Position numbers and translations under genes: made by a program
Notes under the pieces: generated by a model
Told to the model about the DNA's origin: nothing
The model's database searches: none
Seen by the model: only the letters and a program-made list of their open reading frames with translations
NCBI GenBank assembly: GCA_902806595.1
Contig: CADCXC010000010.1
Location: forward strand, 682,001 to 746,000
Direction of reading: 5' to 3'
DNA from: Pyrenopolyporus hunteri
Lineage: Eukaryota; Ascomycota; Sordariomycetes; Xylariales; Hypoxylaceae
Length of the DNA: 64,000 bases
Shown here: in pieces, positions 45,054-56,533 of the stretch
Layout: each line of letters starts with the position of its first letter
Position numbering within the stretch: position 1 is the first letter of the stretch

Positions 45054-47386
45054 ATTAGGAAGACCAACGTCCGCGGATACTCGGGGTTGACTTCAGAACG
45101 CTGGAGCCCTGCGATAGGGACGGCCCTCCCGTGTAAACACGTCAGGGAGCGCGGCAGAGAGACGGTAGGCGCGGTAGAATGAAACAATATGATCGTTATT
45201 TTGGAGATCGCTCGCTTCCAACCGCGACCATTAGAACGTAGAGAAACAAGACACTAGTCTTGCTAGAAGTTAAGAATAAAGAATTTGAAGTCGAGTCATT
45301 CAAGTGACAAAAGGAACGGGGACCAGTATGAGTTACACGTCATTGGCCGATGTGCAAAGCGAGGAATACGGAATCCCTCACTGTACTCCCTGCATGGGTT
45401 TTTTAGGAAGGGCCACGCTCTCGGTTGGCCGGTTGACTCATGCGGGAGGTCCCCTTTTTTTTTCTTTCCCATGACGGAGGAGACCCGGTGCGAGGGGTGC
45501 AGAGAAAATGGGAGCCCACCTCATTAGTAGTGCCATTCCCAACCCGGGCAAACGAGTCCTAGGAAGCTAGACTCCCTTGCACCTACAGTAATGTAGCGAC
45601 GGGTTCCATACGGTAGGCCGGCCCCGATTTGTTCGGCCTTGCGAAATTTATGGATTCTATATCGCCCCACTGCAGCGGATGAGGGTAGGATATCTACCTA
45701 TCAGGTATCCATAGCTTGCTATATCACGTCCTGATCAGGAAAATCACGTAGCACCTATTGGTGTGAGCGGCACGGTACCTAGGTAGTCAATGATGTACGG
45801 AGAAGATGAGCAGGCTATTTAATGCAAAGCGTTAGGCAATGTCGTCTGACGGCGCATGTATGTGTGCAAGTGCGCATGTTCTGTATTGTATAAGAAGCAC
45901 CGGGTTCGATGGTGATGACGGGTGGGGGCGCTCTAGGAGATCCTCGTGCAGAAGGATCAGGTTTGCTGCATTCAATCCGAATTAGATCTGTAATCAGAAG
46001 GTGTCCGAGGGTAGTATTACTGAGCTAGTAGGGTATAGGCATATCGAGGTCAGTTGTGACGATCAAGATTAGGTATTGTACGTAGGAGTGAACTTATGTA
46101 GGTGCCTGTGAGAGTTGTTGCAGCAGCAGCCGAACGTGAACATGTCGTCGTAGGGTTCCGTAGCCGGGTAATTTGTTATACGCAATATCTCATCGACCTA
46201 TGTTGATCTCTAGGTTAGGTAGGTATGTATACTCGATGCATCTAAGAATAGCACTTCAGAATGCCTAACGCCTAATCTACCTACCTATGCACATACCTAC
46301 CTAGATACTCAAGGACGTTGCATTTTGATTTCCTTGATTTTTAGGCTTACAAGAGAACTTAGTATAGCAGATGATCAAACAAACACATCGAATACGTGCT
46401 TCCCGACAGATTCGCGTCAGCTTACTCACATGGTATCGAAGAAGTGCTTCATGCGACGTTGGATATATCAGCGTCGTATGCGGGATGCAATTATCAAACC
46501 GGGGAATTACCTTACTTGTGACGCGGGGCACGGCCGTACATACCACATTTCCAGGTTGTGTGTGATAGCGCCCAAGTTACCGTGTCGTCCCGTAGATGTG
46601 ATAGTCATAGCCCATATCCGAAGCGAAGCTCCAAACCGTCCCAGCGTTCGAATCTCTTTGCCTCCGGGTTCGGAGGGACGTCGTAAATCCAGAGCATCAA
46701 GACGCCAGCTCCCATGGAAATGCCAACCTGAGCACCCATCTACCAGTTTATACAAATTGATAATATAAAACTCCCTCGCTATTATCATTATCAATCCGAT
46801 ATAGTTACGATATAGCTCCGACTAGGAGAATCACGTCAGCTAATCCTCGCCCGAATGAAGAAGCTGCTGCTGCCATGTCGTTAAGCATCCACTGCTCGGG
46901 GAATGGTACCGGAATCGATTCACCCGATATGGCTGTGTTGAGGTTTCAACCCTCCAGCGGCCGATGATTGGCATCTACGTCTTACCACTCTGCGTCAAAA
47001 ACACCCCGTTTCACAAACTGCTTGATCAAATGATTTTCCCCAGATTGGCAAGATACCGTTGGTAGGTAGCATGGTAGCCAGGTAGTGTCATAAAAGAGAA
47101 GGTGAGCGGCCAATGGCTAATACTGCTCGAGGCGACGCGATATCCACGGAATAGGAGGAATGGGTGGGGGTAGCATGGGACTCTTCACACCGCTTCTGCT
47201 GTTGGATCATAGATGATGGACTACTCGCATTCCTTCTTTCCCGTTCATTGGCCGTTGCAAGTCATCAATCGACCAATTAAGGTCAAGTCGCAAGTCGAGC
47301 GAGTCTTTCCAAGCTTAGTGCTGACGCGGAGCTGATCTGAGATCTTTTTTCTTTTCTTTTTTCCCTGGTTAGACCGCTAACCGCCG
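45054..47386. other. Intergenic region with short inverted repeats
   Basis: Upstream flank of the ABC transporter. A perfect 13-base inverted repeat lies at 46216-46228 and 46291-46303. An ORF of 147 codons (46325-46768) shows no coding features. Confidence 0.45.
46216..46303. repeat. 13-base perfect inverted repeat, 62-base spacer
   Basis: TAGGTAGGTATGT at 46216-46228 is the reverse complement of ACATACCTACCTA at 46291-46303. Both arms belong to the dispersed TAGGTA motif family in this window. Confidence 0.7.
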
Positions 47387-47701
47387 ATGTTCTCGAACAC
47401 AGAGCCGCGATCGGATGGTTCGCCAAGTTCCAAAAAGCGAGATTGGTCGTTTCAATTCGTCGAATTCGTCGCAAGGGCCGGGAAATTTCCAACCCGACAG
47501 AAATACGAGAAGTTCGACGTCGATAGAGGCACGCCGATGAAGATAAATAAGCTTATGAACCCGTACTTCGCCAGAGAAGAACGGGATGCTAGTCTGAGCG
47601 TGCGAGTCATGCTACTAGTAATGTTGATCCTCTGTGTCTCTGACTTCTTGTCGTACTTCATTCCTGCTACACAGTCTTGGCGAAGAGATACGGCTCGGTG
47701 A
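47387..47701 (+). CDS. Possible small protein with a hydrophobic segment
   Basis: A 104-residue frame directly after a strong pyrimidine tract (47344-47365). It has a basic, polar N-terminal half and a hydrophobic segment (VMLLVMLILCVSDFLSYFI, about residues 74-92). The position after the tract and the single membrane-like segment suggest a small gene, but there is no recognised family and it may be chance or one exon of a longer gene. Confidence 0.25.
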   Translation: MFSNTEPRSDGSPSSKKRDWSFQFVEFVARAGKFPTRQKYEKFDVDRGTPMKINKLMNPYFAREERDASLSVRVMLLVMLILCVSDFLSYFIPATQSWRRDTAR

Positions 47702-49832
47702 TTAACGTGATCTGCTATCCGAGACGACTACAATTTCTGCGTTATGATCCCGGAGTTTGTGCCGTCCTCTGCGTAGGCTCCTAGGAGTATTTCAAGTCCG
47801 AAACCTAGATATTACTGACATTCCTAGCTGTACGCGAAATACGACTGAGCTGCCTGCTCGTTTGACGGCTGAACTAGACGGACCAACCCGACATGATAGA
47901 TGAAAAAGCAATACATAGCATTAGGCGATCCAGTGCTTCCAGTTCGGGGCCGTTGAGCGGGTATCCATGAGATAGAACCTGCAAACTAGGGATAGTCAAG
48001 CTTATAGGCTTCATGTCGAACTAGGAGTCGTATACGACGAATTCAACGGAAGTCCCACATATTCGAAGGACTCTCGAGACTTATTAAAGAAGATTTCAAT
48101 ATGATTGAAATAAGAAATAATAACTTAGGATCTAGGGATGTCCATGATCGAGGGATTAAGTCGCAGGGCATACCTAACAACACCCCTACGTAGATAGGTA
48201 GGTAGGGATGTCGATATCGTGGCTTCGTATTCCCCAATTTCTGTCCGGATGCCGAGAACAATAAAAAGAATAAAAAAGAAAACAGAGAAAGCCTTTGAAC
48301 GATAATCGGACAGTGAAAAGTAGATCGGCCGTCAACGTTGGCCCTTTCCCAGATATTTTACTTGGGTGGCAGATAGTGTATAGATAGATTCTAACGGCTA
48401 AAACGCTGTCATTATCGTTGTTGTGCCGTTAACCAAGGAAACAAGAAAAGACGAAGCAGGAAAGCGGGGTGTAAGGTGGGTGAGATAGTCCCAAATTTGA
48501 CTTTAGACTGGCTTCTGATTGGCTCGGTGGAGAAAACGCGCCTAGACGCGTTTATAGAAAGGTTGTACTTTATAGCGTGTAAATTACGTGCACTCATGGA
48601 GGGTACTTGATAAGTACGTCCATCCTATCTACCACCTGTGGATAAGGCTGTTTGCGCTAAAACCTCGCCCGCGTTTGTCCTTCCAGCTAGCAGCTAGAAT
48701 ACCTACGTGTAATTTCGATAGGGACATACCTCAGGACCTCGTACCTAGATAAACGTCTCATATAGCCGTCTACCCTCAACAGTTAGGGGCTCCTTGACCA
48801 CACAGGAATTACCGTCCCAACCTCTCAGGTACCTTGCTACAATCAAATAAGTACTACCTATTTAGATACCTGTGTTACCTACGCGCTACATTTGAAGCCA
48901 GTGAGAGATTACATCTTAAGCTTGCCCAATTCAACTGAAATTAAATACGTATGTACAATACGGGATGCAATTATCTAGATGCGTACCTAGGTAGGTACAT
49001 ATTACGTACCAGATTTGAATGAAGAGGCATGTGTAATGAATTCCGTAGTATATAATACCATGCTATATGGCATCTACCTGCCTTACTGAGCGTATAGTGG
49101 ATAACTAAAGTTTGCGCTAGCCACTACCTATCTCTTAACGACGCTTCAAGAAGCAGAAATAACCCGGGGTAAGCTAGGTCAGGTACCTAGATGTAGTGAC
49201 TTAATTTTCGTCTGTAGTACTTGTGCGAGTACACGCCTAGTAGACGGCTGCGGCTATCAACTAATAATTCTAAAAGAAATCCAAACGGCTCGCGCCCAAA
49301 ACGGTCCAAAGCGCCAGGGATTCCTGCAGAAGGTACCCGCCTATCCACCTAGGTACCCAGGGAGGTATACCTACCTACCTGCCTGGGTACATACCACCTA
49401 TGCTACCATGGACACTACAATGCAATACAATACGATACATCTGCCTCCAGGCAGGTTCAACCTCACTTTTAGCCAATTGTTGGAGCACTTTACGCTTCGC
49501 ACTTTCAAACCCTCCAAACCGTTTACATTTACATCTCTCAACCTCCATTTCAACCAATTCACGCGTCGGACGCATTTCCCGAGCCCTTTGAATTTGATGC
49601 CTGTATCATTTTCACCTTATCATAACACTTTATTAGTTTAAATCCCGATAAACAGGTATCGACTATCCTATACGCAAACCCGGGACCTCGAGAGCCAATT
49701 CAAACCAGCCTCGCCCTCCGCCCCCCCCATCCAAAGGCTAACATCACGTCTCGACGACACCGTGAACTTTTCGCGTCGCGCCCAAGCACAACTTACAGTC
49801 TTTAGTCTCATGTCTCCTTCAGAAGCGTCGCC
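47702..49832. other. Intergenic region upstream of cac2
   Basis: AT-rich DNA with several TACCTAGGTA-type motifs (48193-48206, 48983-48999, 49349-49392). An imperfect palindrome with 9-base arms lies at 49353-49390. C-rich sequence at 49680-49830 leads into the cac2 start. No gene is seen. Confidence 0.45.
49353..49390. repeat. Palindrome with 9-base arms
   Basis: GTACCCAGG (49353-49361) is the exact reverse complement of CCTGGGTAC (49382-49390). The interior also contains AGGTATACCT, so a long imperfect hairpin could form. Confidence 0.7.
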
Positions 49833-52107
49833 ATGAAGTCGACTCCTCTAATCATCAATTGGCACGATAAAAACGCCCCGATCTATTCCGCCCACTTCGA
49901 GTCCCAGCACGGCAAAGGAAGGCTGGCCACGGGAGGAGGGGATAACAATGTGCGTATCTGGAAGGTTGAAGGAGAAGGCGAGGAGCGCAAGGTTGAATAC
50001 CTCTCGACCCTCACCAAGCATACGCAGGCCGTCAATGTCGTCCGGTGGGCACCAAAAGGCGAAACCCTTGCTTCTGCTGGAGACGACGGCAACGTGATCT
50101 TATGGGTTCCTAGCGAAAGCCATAACCCGGCTACCTTTGGGAACGAAGGTCTCGAGGACAAGGAGACATGGCGTACCAAACATATGTTCCGTCCTACTGG
50201 CTCGGAAATATACGACCTAGCCTGGTCTCCGGATGCTACGTACTTCATTGTAGGGAGCATGGACAATATCGCTCGAATATATAATGCCGGCACAGGTGGG
50301 TGGTTGGATTATCTACGGCGTATCCTCTTATTCCCCTAGTTAACTTACTTGTTTACAGGCGTTCTCGTTCGACAAATTGCCGAACATAGTCACTACGTGC
50401 AAGGCGTCGCCTGGGATCCTCTAAACGAATATATCGCGACCCAATCGTCGGACAGGTCGGTCCACATCTATTCGCTCAAGACCAAGGATGGGCAGTACGC
50501 GCTCACTAGCCACGACGAGAAGACCCCCAAGATTGCTAGCCACGCCAGGGCGGATCTCCCTCCCAGTAGACGTATTTCATCCAATAGCCCCGCGCCGTCG
50601 GAAATAGGTTACCGAAGTCAACTCGCGGTCGCGGTCGACACACCAAGCGCCTCCGTCGGCTCCCCGGTCTTATCAGCACCAGGGACACCGCAATCCGTTC
50701 CCCTGCCGATGAACCCCCCGAGTGTTGTCAGCCATAGCAGACGATCTTCCTTCTCGTCGCGACGGTCCGTGTCCCCAGCACCATCGCTACCTCTACCCGC
50801 GGTGATGCCGATCGAGCCGTCTCCGAAGCTCAACCACGGACTTAGTATAGGCGTTAAGAATGCAAGTCTCTACGCCAGTGAGACTCTCACGTCTTTCTTT
50901 AGGCGCCTGACTTTTACCCCGGACGGTAGTCTACTTCTAACTCCGGCCGGGCAATTCCAGGTGCAACACCAAGCGGAAGGCCCTAGACCTACGTACGAGA
51001 TTATTAATACGGTCTATATCTATACTCGAGGCGGCATCAACAAGCCGCCTATTGCACATCTCCCGGGCCTCAAAAAGCCGTCGGTGGCCGTTAAGTGCTC
51101 GCCGATTACCTATACACTTAGGCAATCCCCCCCAGTTACGAAACACATCACCATAGACACGTCCTCCGCGGAAGATCCTATCCCAGCACTTCCCGAACCC
51201 ATCTCAAAACCTCTCCCCGCGGTTATGGACCCCCCTCCGCCTCCGACTTCCTCGGCGCAGGACCCTGAAAAGTCATCCACCCCATCTAAGCACCTAAACG
51301 TAGAGACCGGACCAAGCACCCCGGGACCTAAGCCAACATTCGCGTTGCCGTATCGGATGGTATATGCTGTAGCTACTCAAGACTCTGTCCTTCTCTATGA
51401 TACTCAACAGACTACTCCAATATGCGTCGTCAGTAATTTACATCTAGCCACATTTACCGATCTTACCTGGTAGGGCCCTCCCACTCTGCTTGGAAATCTA
51501 TAGACGTTGTTAACAGACCCATAGGTCGAACGATGGATTAACCCTGCTTATCTCTTCATCGGATGGCTTCTGCTCGACATTATCCTTCGCACCCGGCGAG
51601 CTGGGTCAGGAGTATAAGGGCGAGCTAGTAGGCCCCAAGCTTTCTGCTGCCACCGCCGCCGTTGCGGCTCCTCCCTCAAATCAGCCCACACCACTGCCTA
51701 CTCCTACATCTGCTTTCGCGCCTCCCTCACCCTTCCCTAACCACCAACACCGCAATTCGGCTACGTCTTTCGCGGCACCATCTCCTCCGGCCGCAACGTC
51801 ATTTGTAAGCGCACGGCCATCCTCCCCCGCTCGGTCAAATTCAACATCATCGATCGCCACGCAGCTGTCGGTTATGAACAACCCGCCTCTAATAGGCGGG
51901 AGTATACCGAGCATCGCCGCTACCAACTCCGGCAAGGTGACAGGCATGCCTATAACAACGCCGCCCGAAACGCCCGGTAACGGCGGCAACGTCGTCGCCG
52001 GCGTCAAGCGAGAAGCCAGCGAAAACGAGAAGGACGATGCCTCGGGAGCGGGCCAATCTAAGAAGCGAAGGATCGCGCCGACTCTCGTGACGGATCCCAA
52101 GGCCTAA
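49833..52107 (+). CDS. cac2: Chromatin assembly factor 1 subunit Cac2 (p60, WD40)
   Basis: Model: exons 49833-50295, 50359-51469 and 51525-52107, giving 718 residues. The opening MKSTPLIINWHDKNAPIYSA and WD blades (GDNNVRIWKV, GDDGNVILWVP, SMDNIARIYNAGTG, SSDRSVHIYSL) match the CAF-1 B subunit. Two more segments of the family follow: FFRRLTFTPDGSLLLTPAGQ and PYRMVYAVATQDSVLLYDTQ. In the nucleus CAF-1 deposits H3-H4 onto newly replicated DNA. A disordered Ser/Pro-rich insertion (about 225-300) splits the propeller, and the C-terminal 170 residues are low-complexity, ending in a basic KKRR cluster that may be a nuclear localisation signal. Both introns are short GT-AG introns and the frame closes at each. 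Confidence 0.93.
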
Positions 52108-55100
52108 TCGACAGCCACAATTCAAACCTTATGGGATCGGAATAACCCTTGTATTAACAATAGGCTATCACGCCGTTGGGCCGTAGGAGTTAGGCGTACT
52201 GTTGGCTGAAACGCGCATGCCATGTCCTTCGGTTTGAGAAGAAAAACTGTAGGCGAATTTGCGCCCGGGGTGAGGTACTTCTAGAGATATTGTCTACACA
52301 CCCTTCTAGCAAAAATCATGTTTTTTATTCTTTTACATATGTCCTATGAAGCGGGTATGAGTGGGTTGGCATGGCCTGTGGAGTTGGGAAAAATACCTCA
52401 GTGACGGCATCAAACTGTGATATCTGTTTTCTTTATAACTCTGTGTCTTCCTGTTGATCGCCCTATGTTTACTGGGTAGTTGAAACATGATGGCTCTCGT
52501 CGCACGTCTATGGTCCGTTTTAAGTAGGATACCCAGCCTTACCATCCCAAAGTGCATGTTGTGTAGACCCTTGTTACGCAGGTCACGCCGAAACACAACA
52601 TCAAGTTTTTCGACGTTACTAACGCGTCAGTTGAATCGAGGTGTCTAGGTAGTTATAACCCCAGCACTCCTATGTAGTTCAACATTATTAGACTAGGTCG
52701 CAAGGTAAAAATGGGATCGTTAACTCCTCATCCTGGAGAAACATATTCTAATGGCAGCAAATCACGGATCGTTTAGATACAAAGTCGGCCTACAGCGCGA
52801 ATGACGCTAAGAGCGAGACGAAACGAAACGAAAACAATAGGCCAAATACTACTGATAGCAAAAGTGACCAGTCTCTCAGATATGATATGTAGAATAAAGT
52901 GTCACCACTTGTTTGTCTCAAGCACGAACGACAGAAGAAATGGTTACCCTGTTTGACAAGCTGGAGGAAATGTCGTCTCGCTTGGCCACCGACATGAATA
53001 AAGTGAGGTTCTGAATCCAATTTTAATTTAAATATTAGCTGGTAGAATTGGCATTATACTAAGCAAACTGCTTGAAGCGGCGAGCACGGATACAGAAGGA
53101 AATAGATGGTTTGTATAGGAGAAGCCGGCCTTAGATACTCGTGCCATATACCGGTACTATTGCTACCTACTAGCGGACGGGTCACAAAACTAGTTGGTTA
53201 ATAGGTAGATGGGCGCTCAAGTGAGTGAGATGTCGACGTAGCCGTACATTCATATAGAGCGTGGTAGGAAGCTTGTGCTGCTAGGGTTTCGAGAGAAACT
53301 CCATTTCTCTTTAAACGGCGTTTGTCAAACTGCTTTTCGATCCAGAGAACCACATCTCCTTAAGATTCTGCGGAGAATGCAACTGCAACAATCCAAATCT
53401 CTTCTCCCAGAGGGGGCACCGCTATCATCCGGAAGCGTTTGCTCTGCGTACTCACTATCTTGTTACTGTTCAATAACGCGGGCTTGTAAGTTAATAAGTA
53501 TCTACCTACATAGGGAGGTGGTCTGGTAGGTATGTCTTCAAGAGGAGTCGGTCGCCACAACATAAGCCCTATCAGCCGCCGGCTATTGCAATCTACATTA
53601 GTTACTTCTTGCTCGTCATTAAGATGCGAAGATAAATCTCGGGATCTCCTTGGGAACCCAATCGTTTTCGTTGATTCCGTGACCGGCGTAATGAGAAAGC
53701 TATATGGTAAGGGGTCGTAGCCGGTCAGACTTGGCCTTGGCCCGATGCGTCTTTATAATCCCTCTGATATTGATAAATATAGAGTCGTCATTTATCGGGT
53801 TCTATAGACGACGGAAATCGTGCAGCCTAGTGGCTACCTGATGGGTGCCGTGCGTTAATTCGCACCACATTTTAGTACCATCGTCTTCGAAGATATAATA
53901 TTAGTGGTGTCCGGTTTATCTCTAGAACGAAATATGCCAGCTAATCCGGGGCGGGGAAGGGCGGAAGGCGTATTCCATTTTCTAAGATGAAGTGACCGTA
54001 TCTCAACAATATTGACGTGGATATATTTGGGATAAAGGAGGCTAAGCCCTACTCATCTGCCAGACCCGATTTTTGGAGCCTATTTGCTCTTCGGCAGCTG
54101 AGGTCGTGTTCGATCTACAACTCCTAAATAAGGGCAGAGCGGAGCAGTAACTGGGACCATAGAAAGAGTTAGACGTAACAGGCGAGCCTCTTGAAGACTT
54201 CCTCGCTGTGAGAAAAGCCGAGGACGGGAGGCCACCCAAGATTATCGTAGCGAAGCGATAGGCTTCAAGCCGAGAGCCGTCTCCTGTAAAATTAATATGT
54301 CTAAGACCGGACGAAGGTAACATCTAACCCATCGTTCATGAGGTCTATGACCAAAGAGAAGAAAAGAACGAGAAAGGCCTCGCTCATGGAAGCAAATCAC
54401 ATCCCCCACCACAACGCACAGCCACCTTAGAACATGCAAGTGAGCAAAGAGTTATCCTCCCTCATTGGCGAGAGTTCCGCAGAGGAAAGAAGTAAAATGC
54501 CTCGATTTTCCGGATACTGTGAAGCGCCTAGTACCCGCAATGCAACCTAAGAGGTAGGCACGTATGGTTTGGTGTGCTAGTTCGCTCTCTCGGGACCCGA
54601 TAGCCCTACCACCAGCATCTGCATGCATATAGGCCGCACCCCGCCCACGACATGATGTTGTGGACCGAGCGGCGCAGCCGTAACGAGCTGACGCGTGTTT
54701 ACGGATGGACGGCACGCTAGTTTGATGAGGAGAGAAAGAAGAGGAAGAAGAGGATTTCAAACTACCACTTAGTCTTGAGAATATGTGCAAGGGATCTGGC
54801 GGTGTCGACTCAGATAGATCAACAGAGAATTCGAATGGGGGGTTTTGGTAACGCCGTATACCCTATGTCGAGGATCACAATAGATACTATCTCCTAAATT
54901 ACGTCTCTTCAGAGTGGATATATTAGATAGGTATATATAATTTAAATACATGGGGTAACCGCCGTATTTGGCGTATTCACCATTAGCGTCTATTTGGTTG
55001 AGATCAATGCTATTTTGACGGGCCACCCAGAGCCAACTAATGGCTTCACGTCCCAGGGCTGAGCTGGCGTATTAGTCCAGCCCTAGTCTAGTAGATCGTA

Positions 55101-55303
55101 AGCAACTCAGCCCCTTACTCAGCATTGAGTCTTATACTGAGTGCCAATGAGACTATGTATCCAGACATGGTCACCGAGAATAGAATAAGCCGTATGCTCC
55201 CGAGTGGAGAAGCCAGTTCCTTGGCGATGCATACTGTCGTAGTGCTTAGCGGGGATTTGTTCGGGCGTTGGCCCACCATCCGACCACGTCCCAGAGGAGA
55301 ACT
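52108..55303. other. Convergent intergenic region, gene-poor
   Basis: About 3.2 kb between converging genes. Only short ORFs without recognisable features were seen. Purine-rich tracts lie near 54350-54400 and 54725-54760. Confidence 0.45.
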
Positions 55304-56533
55304 TCACACGACAGGCTTGAGCTCTGGGTAATCCGGCAATTTCCAGCCGCCCTTCTCCTTCTTCGAGAACCTTGCGATGAGGTGAGGAATACGGAGAAGG
55401 CAGAGCAGCCAGATGCAGAAACGCAGGACGGAGACACCCCACCTAGACTTGGGCATGCCCAGCAGCACGAGCCGGGGGTTGATCTTCTGGATCTCGTTGA
55501 CAAAGGGCCGGTGCACCTTGTCATAGTTCGCGAAGGCCTGGGCGAGGTTATCCGGGTTGCGAGTGATCTCGCCGGCGAGGACATACGCGCCGACGAGCGC
55601 ACCCGTGGTTCCCATGGCGCTGAACGGGCTAGGGCAATGCGCCGCGTCGCCCAGGAGGACGACGCGGCCCTTGGACCAGGTGTCGGTGCAGACCTGGACG
55701 ACCTCCTGGCAGTAGAAGTTGGGCGTGGTCTTCATGCCCTCGAGGAAGCGGTCCGTCTGCCAGCCGGCGCCGCGGAACCGCTGCGTCCAGAACTCCTTCT
55801 GCTTCTCCTCCGAGGCCCGCGGGATGCTCGACAGCTCCGGCGAGTCGTCCTTCAGGAAGCAGTACACCTGCGTTTCCGTCGGGCTGTGCGTCCGCCGGAA
55901 GATCATGCGTCCGCCGCCGCAGTGGTATGTCCTGCGGATGTTGGTGTCCGTCTCGTCGCGAGGGATGAACCAGTACGCGATGTGGACGCCAATCCGTCGA
56001 TAAGGTTCTGGCGAGCCGGGGGGTAGGATGGCCCTTCGAATGCGAGACCCCTGGCCGTCTGCGCCGACTAGGACGTCGAAGGTGTCGGAGGTACCGTCGG
56101 AGAAGCGAACATGGACGCTATTTTCATCCTGCTCGAAGCTCTCCACAGACTTGCCGAAGACGTACTCTACATTATCCTTTGTGTTTTCGTAAAGGAGGCG
56201 TACGATGTCTCCGCGCATAATCTCATATTCGGATGTTAGAGACTGGGCGCCTTTGCCGGAGGTGTTGGCCATCATAGTCCCCAGAACCTTGCCTTCGGAG
56301 TTGACTATAGCCACACCGGCCTCGTCAACGCGTATGTCCCGGATAGCGTCGAGCAGCCCCATACGCTTCACCACCTCGACACCCTGGGAGCGGAGATCGA
56401 CCTGGGCCCCTGTCGCCCTCAGAGCTGGGAAGCGCTCAACGACGACAACACGATGGCCGCTGCGGGAGAGCCAAAACGCCAAGGCTGGCCCCGAAATGCC
56501 GCCGCCGCAAATGAGGATTTTCAAAGGAGCCAT
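55304..56533 (-). CDS. FAD-dependent monooxygenase (PHBH fold)
   Basis: An uninterrupted frame of 409 residues. The N-terminal Rossmann motif is GGGISGPALAFWLSRSG (about residues 9-25). VGADGQGSRIRR is the mid-domain DG motif and LLGDAAHCPSPFSAMGTTGAL is the second FAD-contacting GD motif. Members of this class-A flavoprotein group hydroxylate aromatic or polyketide substrates with NAD(P)H and O2; some resemble TetX or salicylate hydroxylase. The product here is unknown. A hydrophobic stretch (VLRFCIWLLCLLRIPHLIARF, about 368-388) near the C-terminus might associate with membranes. No other biosynthetic genes stand beside it, so a gene cluster is not supported. The ATG is followed directly by the FAD motif, which supports this start. 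Confidence 0.88.
   Translation of the reverse strand: MAPLKILICGGGISGPALAFWLSRSGHRVVVVERFPALRATGAQVDLRSQGVEVVKRMGLLDAIRDIRVDEAGVAIVNSEGKVLGTMMANTSGKGAQSLTSEYEIMRGDIVRLLYENTKDNVEYVFGKSVESFEQDENSVHVRFSDGTSDTFDVLVGADGQGSRIRRAILPPGSPEPYRRIGVHIAYWFIPRDETDTNIRRTYHCGGGRMIFRRTHSPTETQVYCFLKDDSPELSSIPRASEEKQKEFWTQRFRGAGWQTDRFLEGMKTTPNFYCQEVVQVCTDTWSKGRVVLLGDAAHCPSPFSAMGTTGALVGAYVLAGEITRNPDNLAQAFANYDKVHRPFVNEIQKINPRLVLLGMPKSRWGVSVLRFCIWLLCLLRIPHLIARFSKKEKGGWKLPDYPELKPVV

Noticed and set aside
45890..45925. tRNA B-box-like GGGTTCGATGG
   Set aside because: The T-stem does not pair with a seven-base loop, and no A box or acceptor stem is found upstream.
46325..46768. 147-codon ORF in intergenic DNA
   Set aside because: No recognisable motif, mixed composition and no promoter or splice context.
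55268..56026. 252-codon plus-strand ORF opposite the monooxygenase
   Set aside because: Antisense shadow; the minus strand holds intact FAD motifs.
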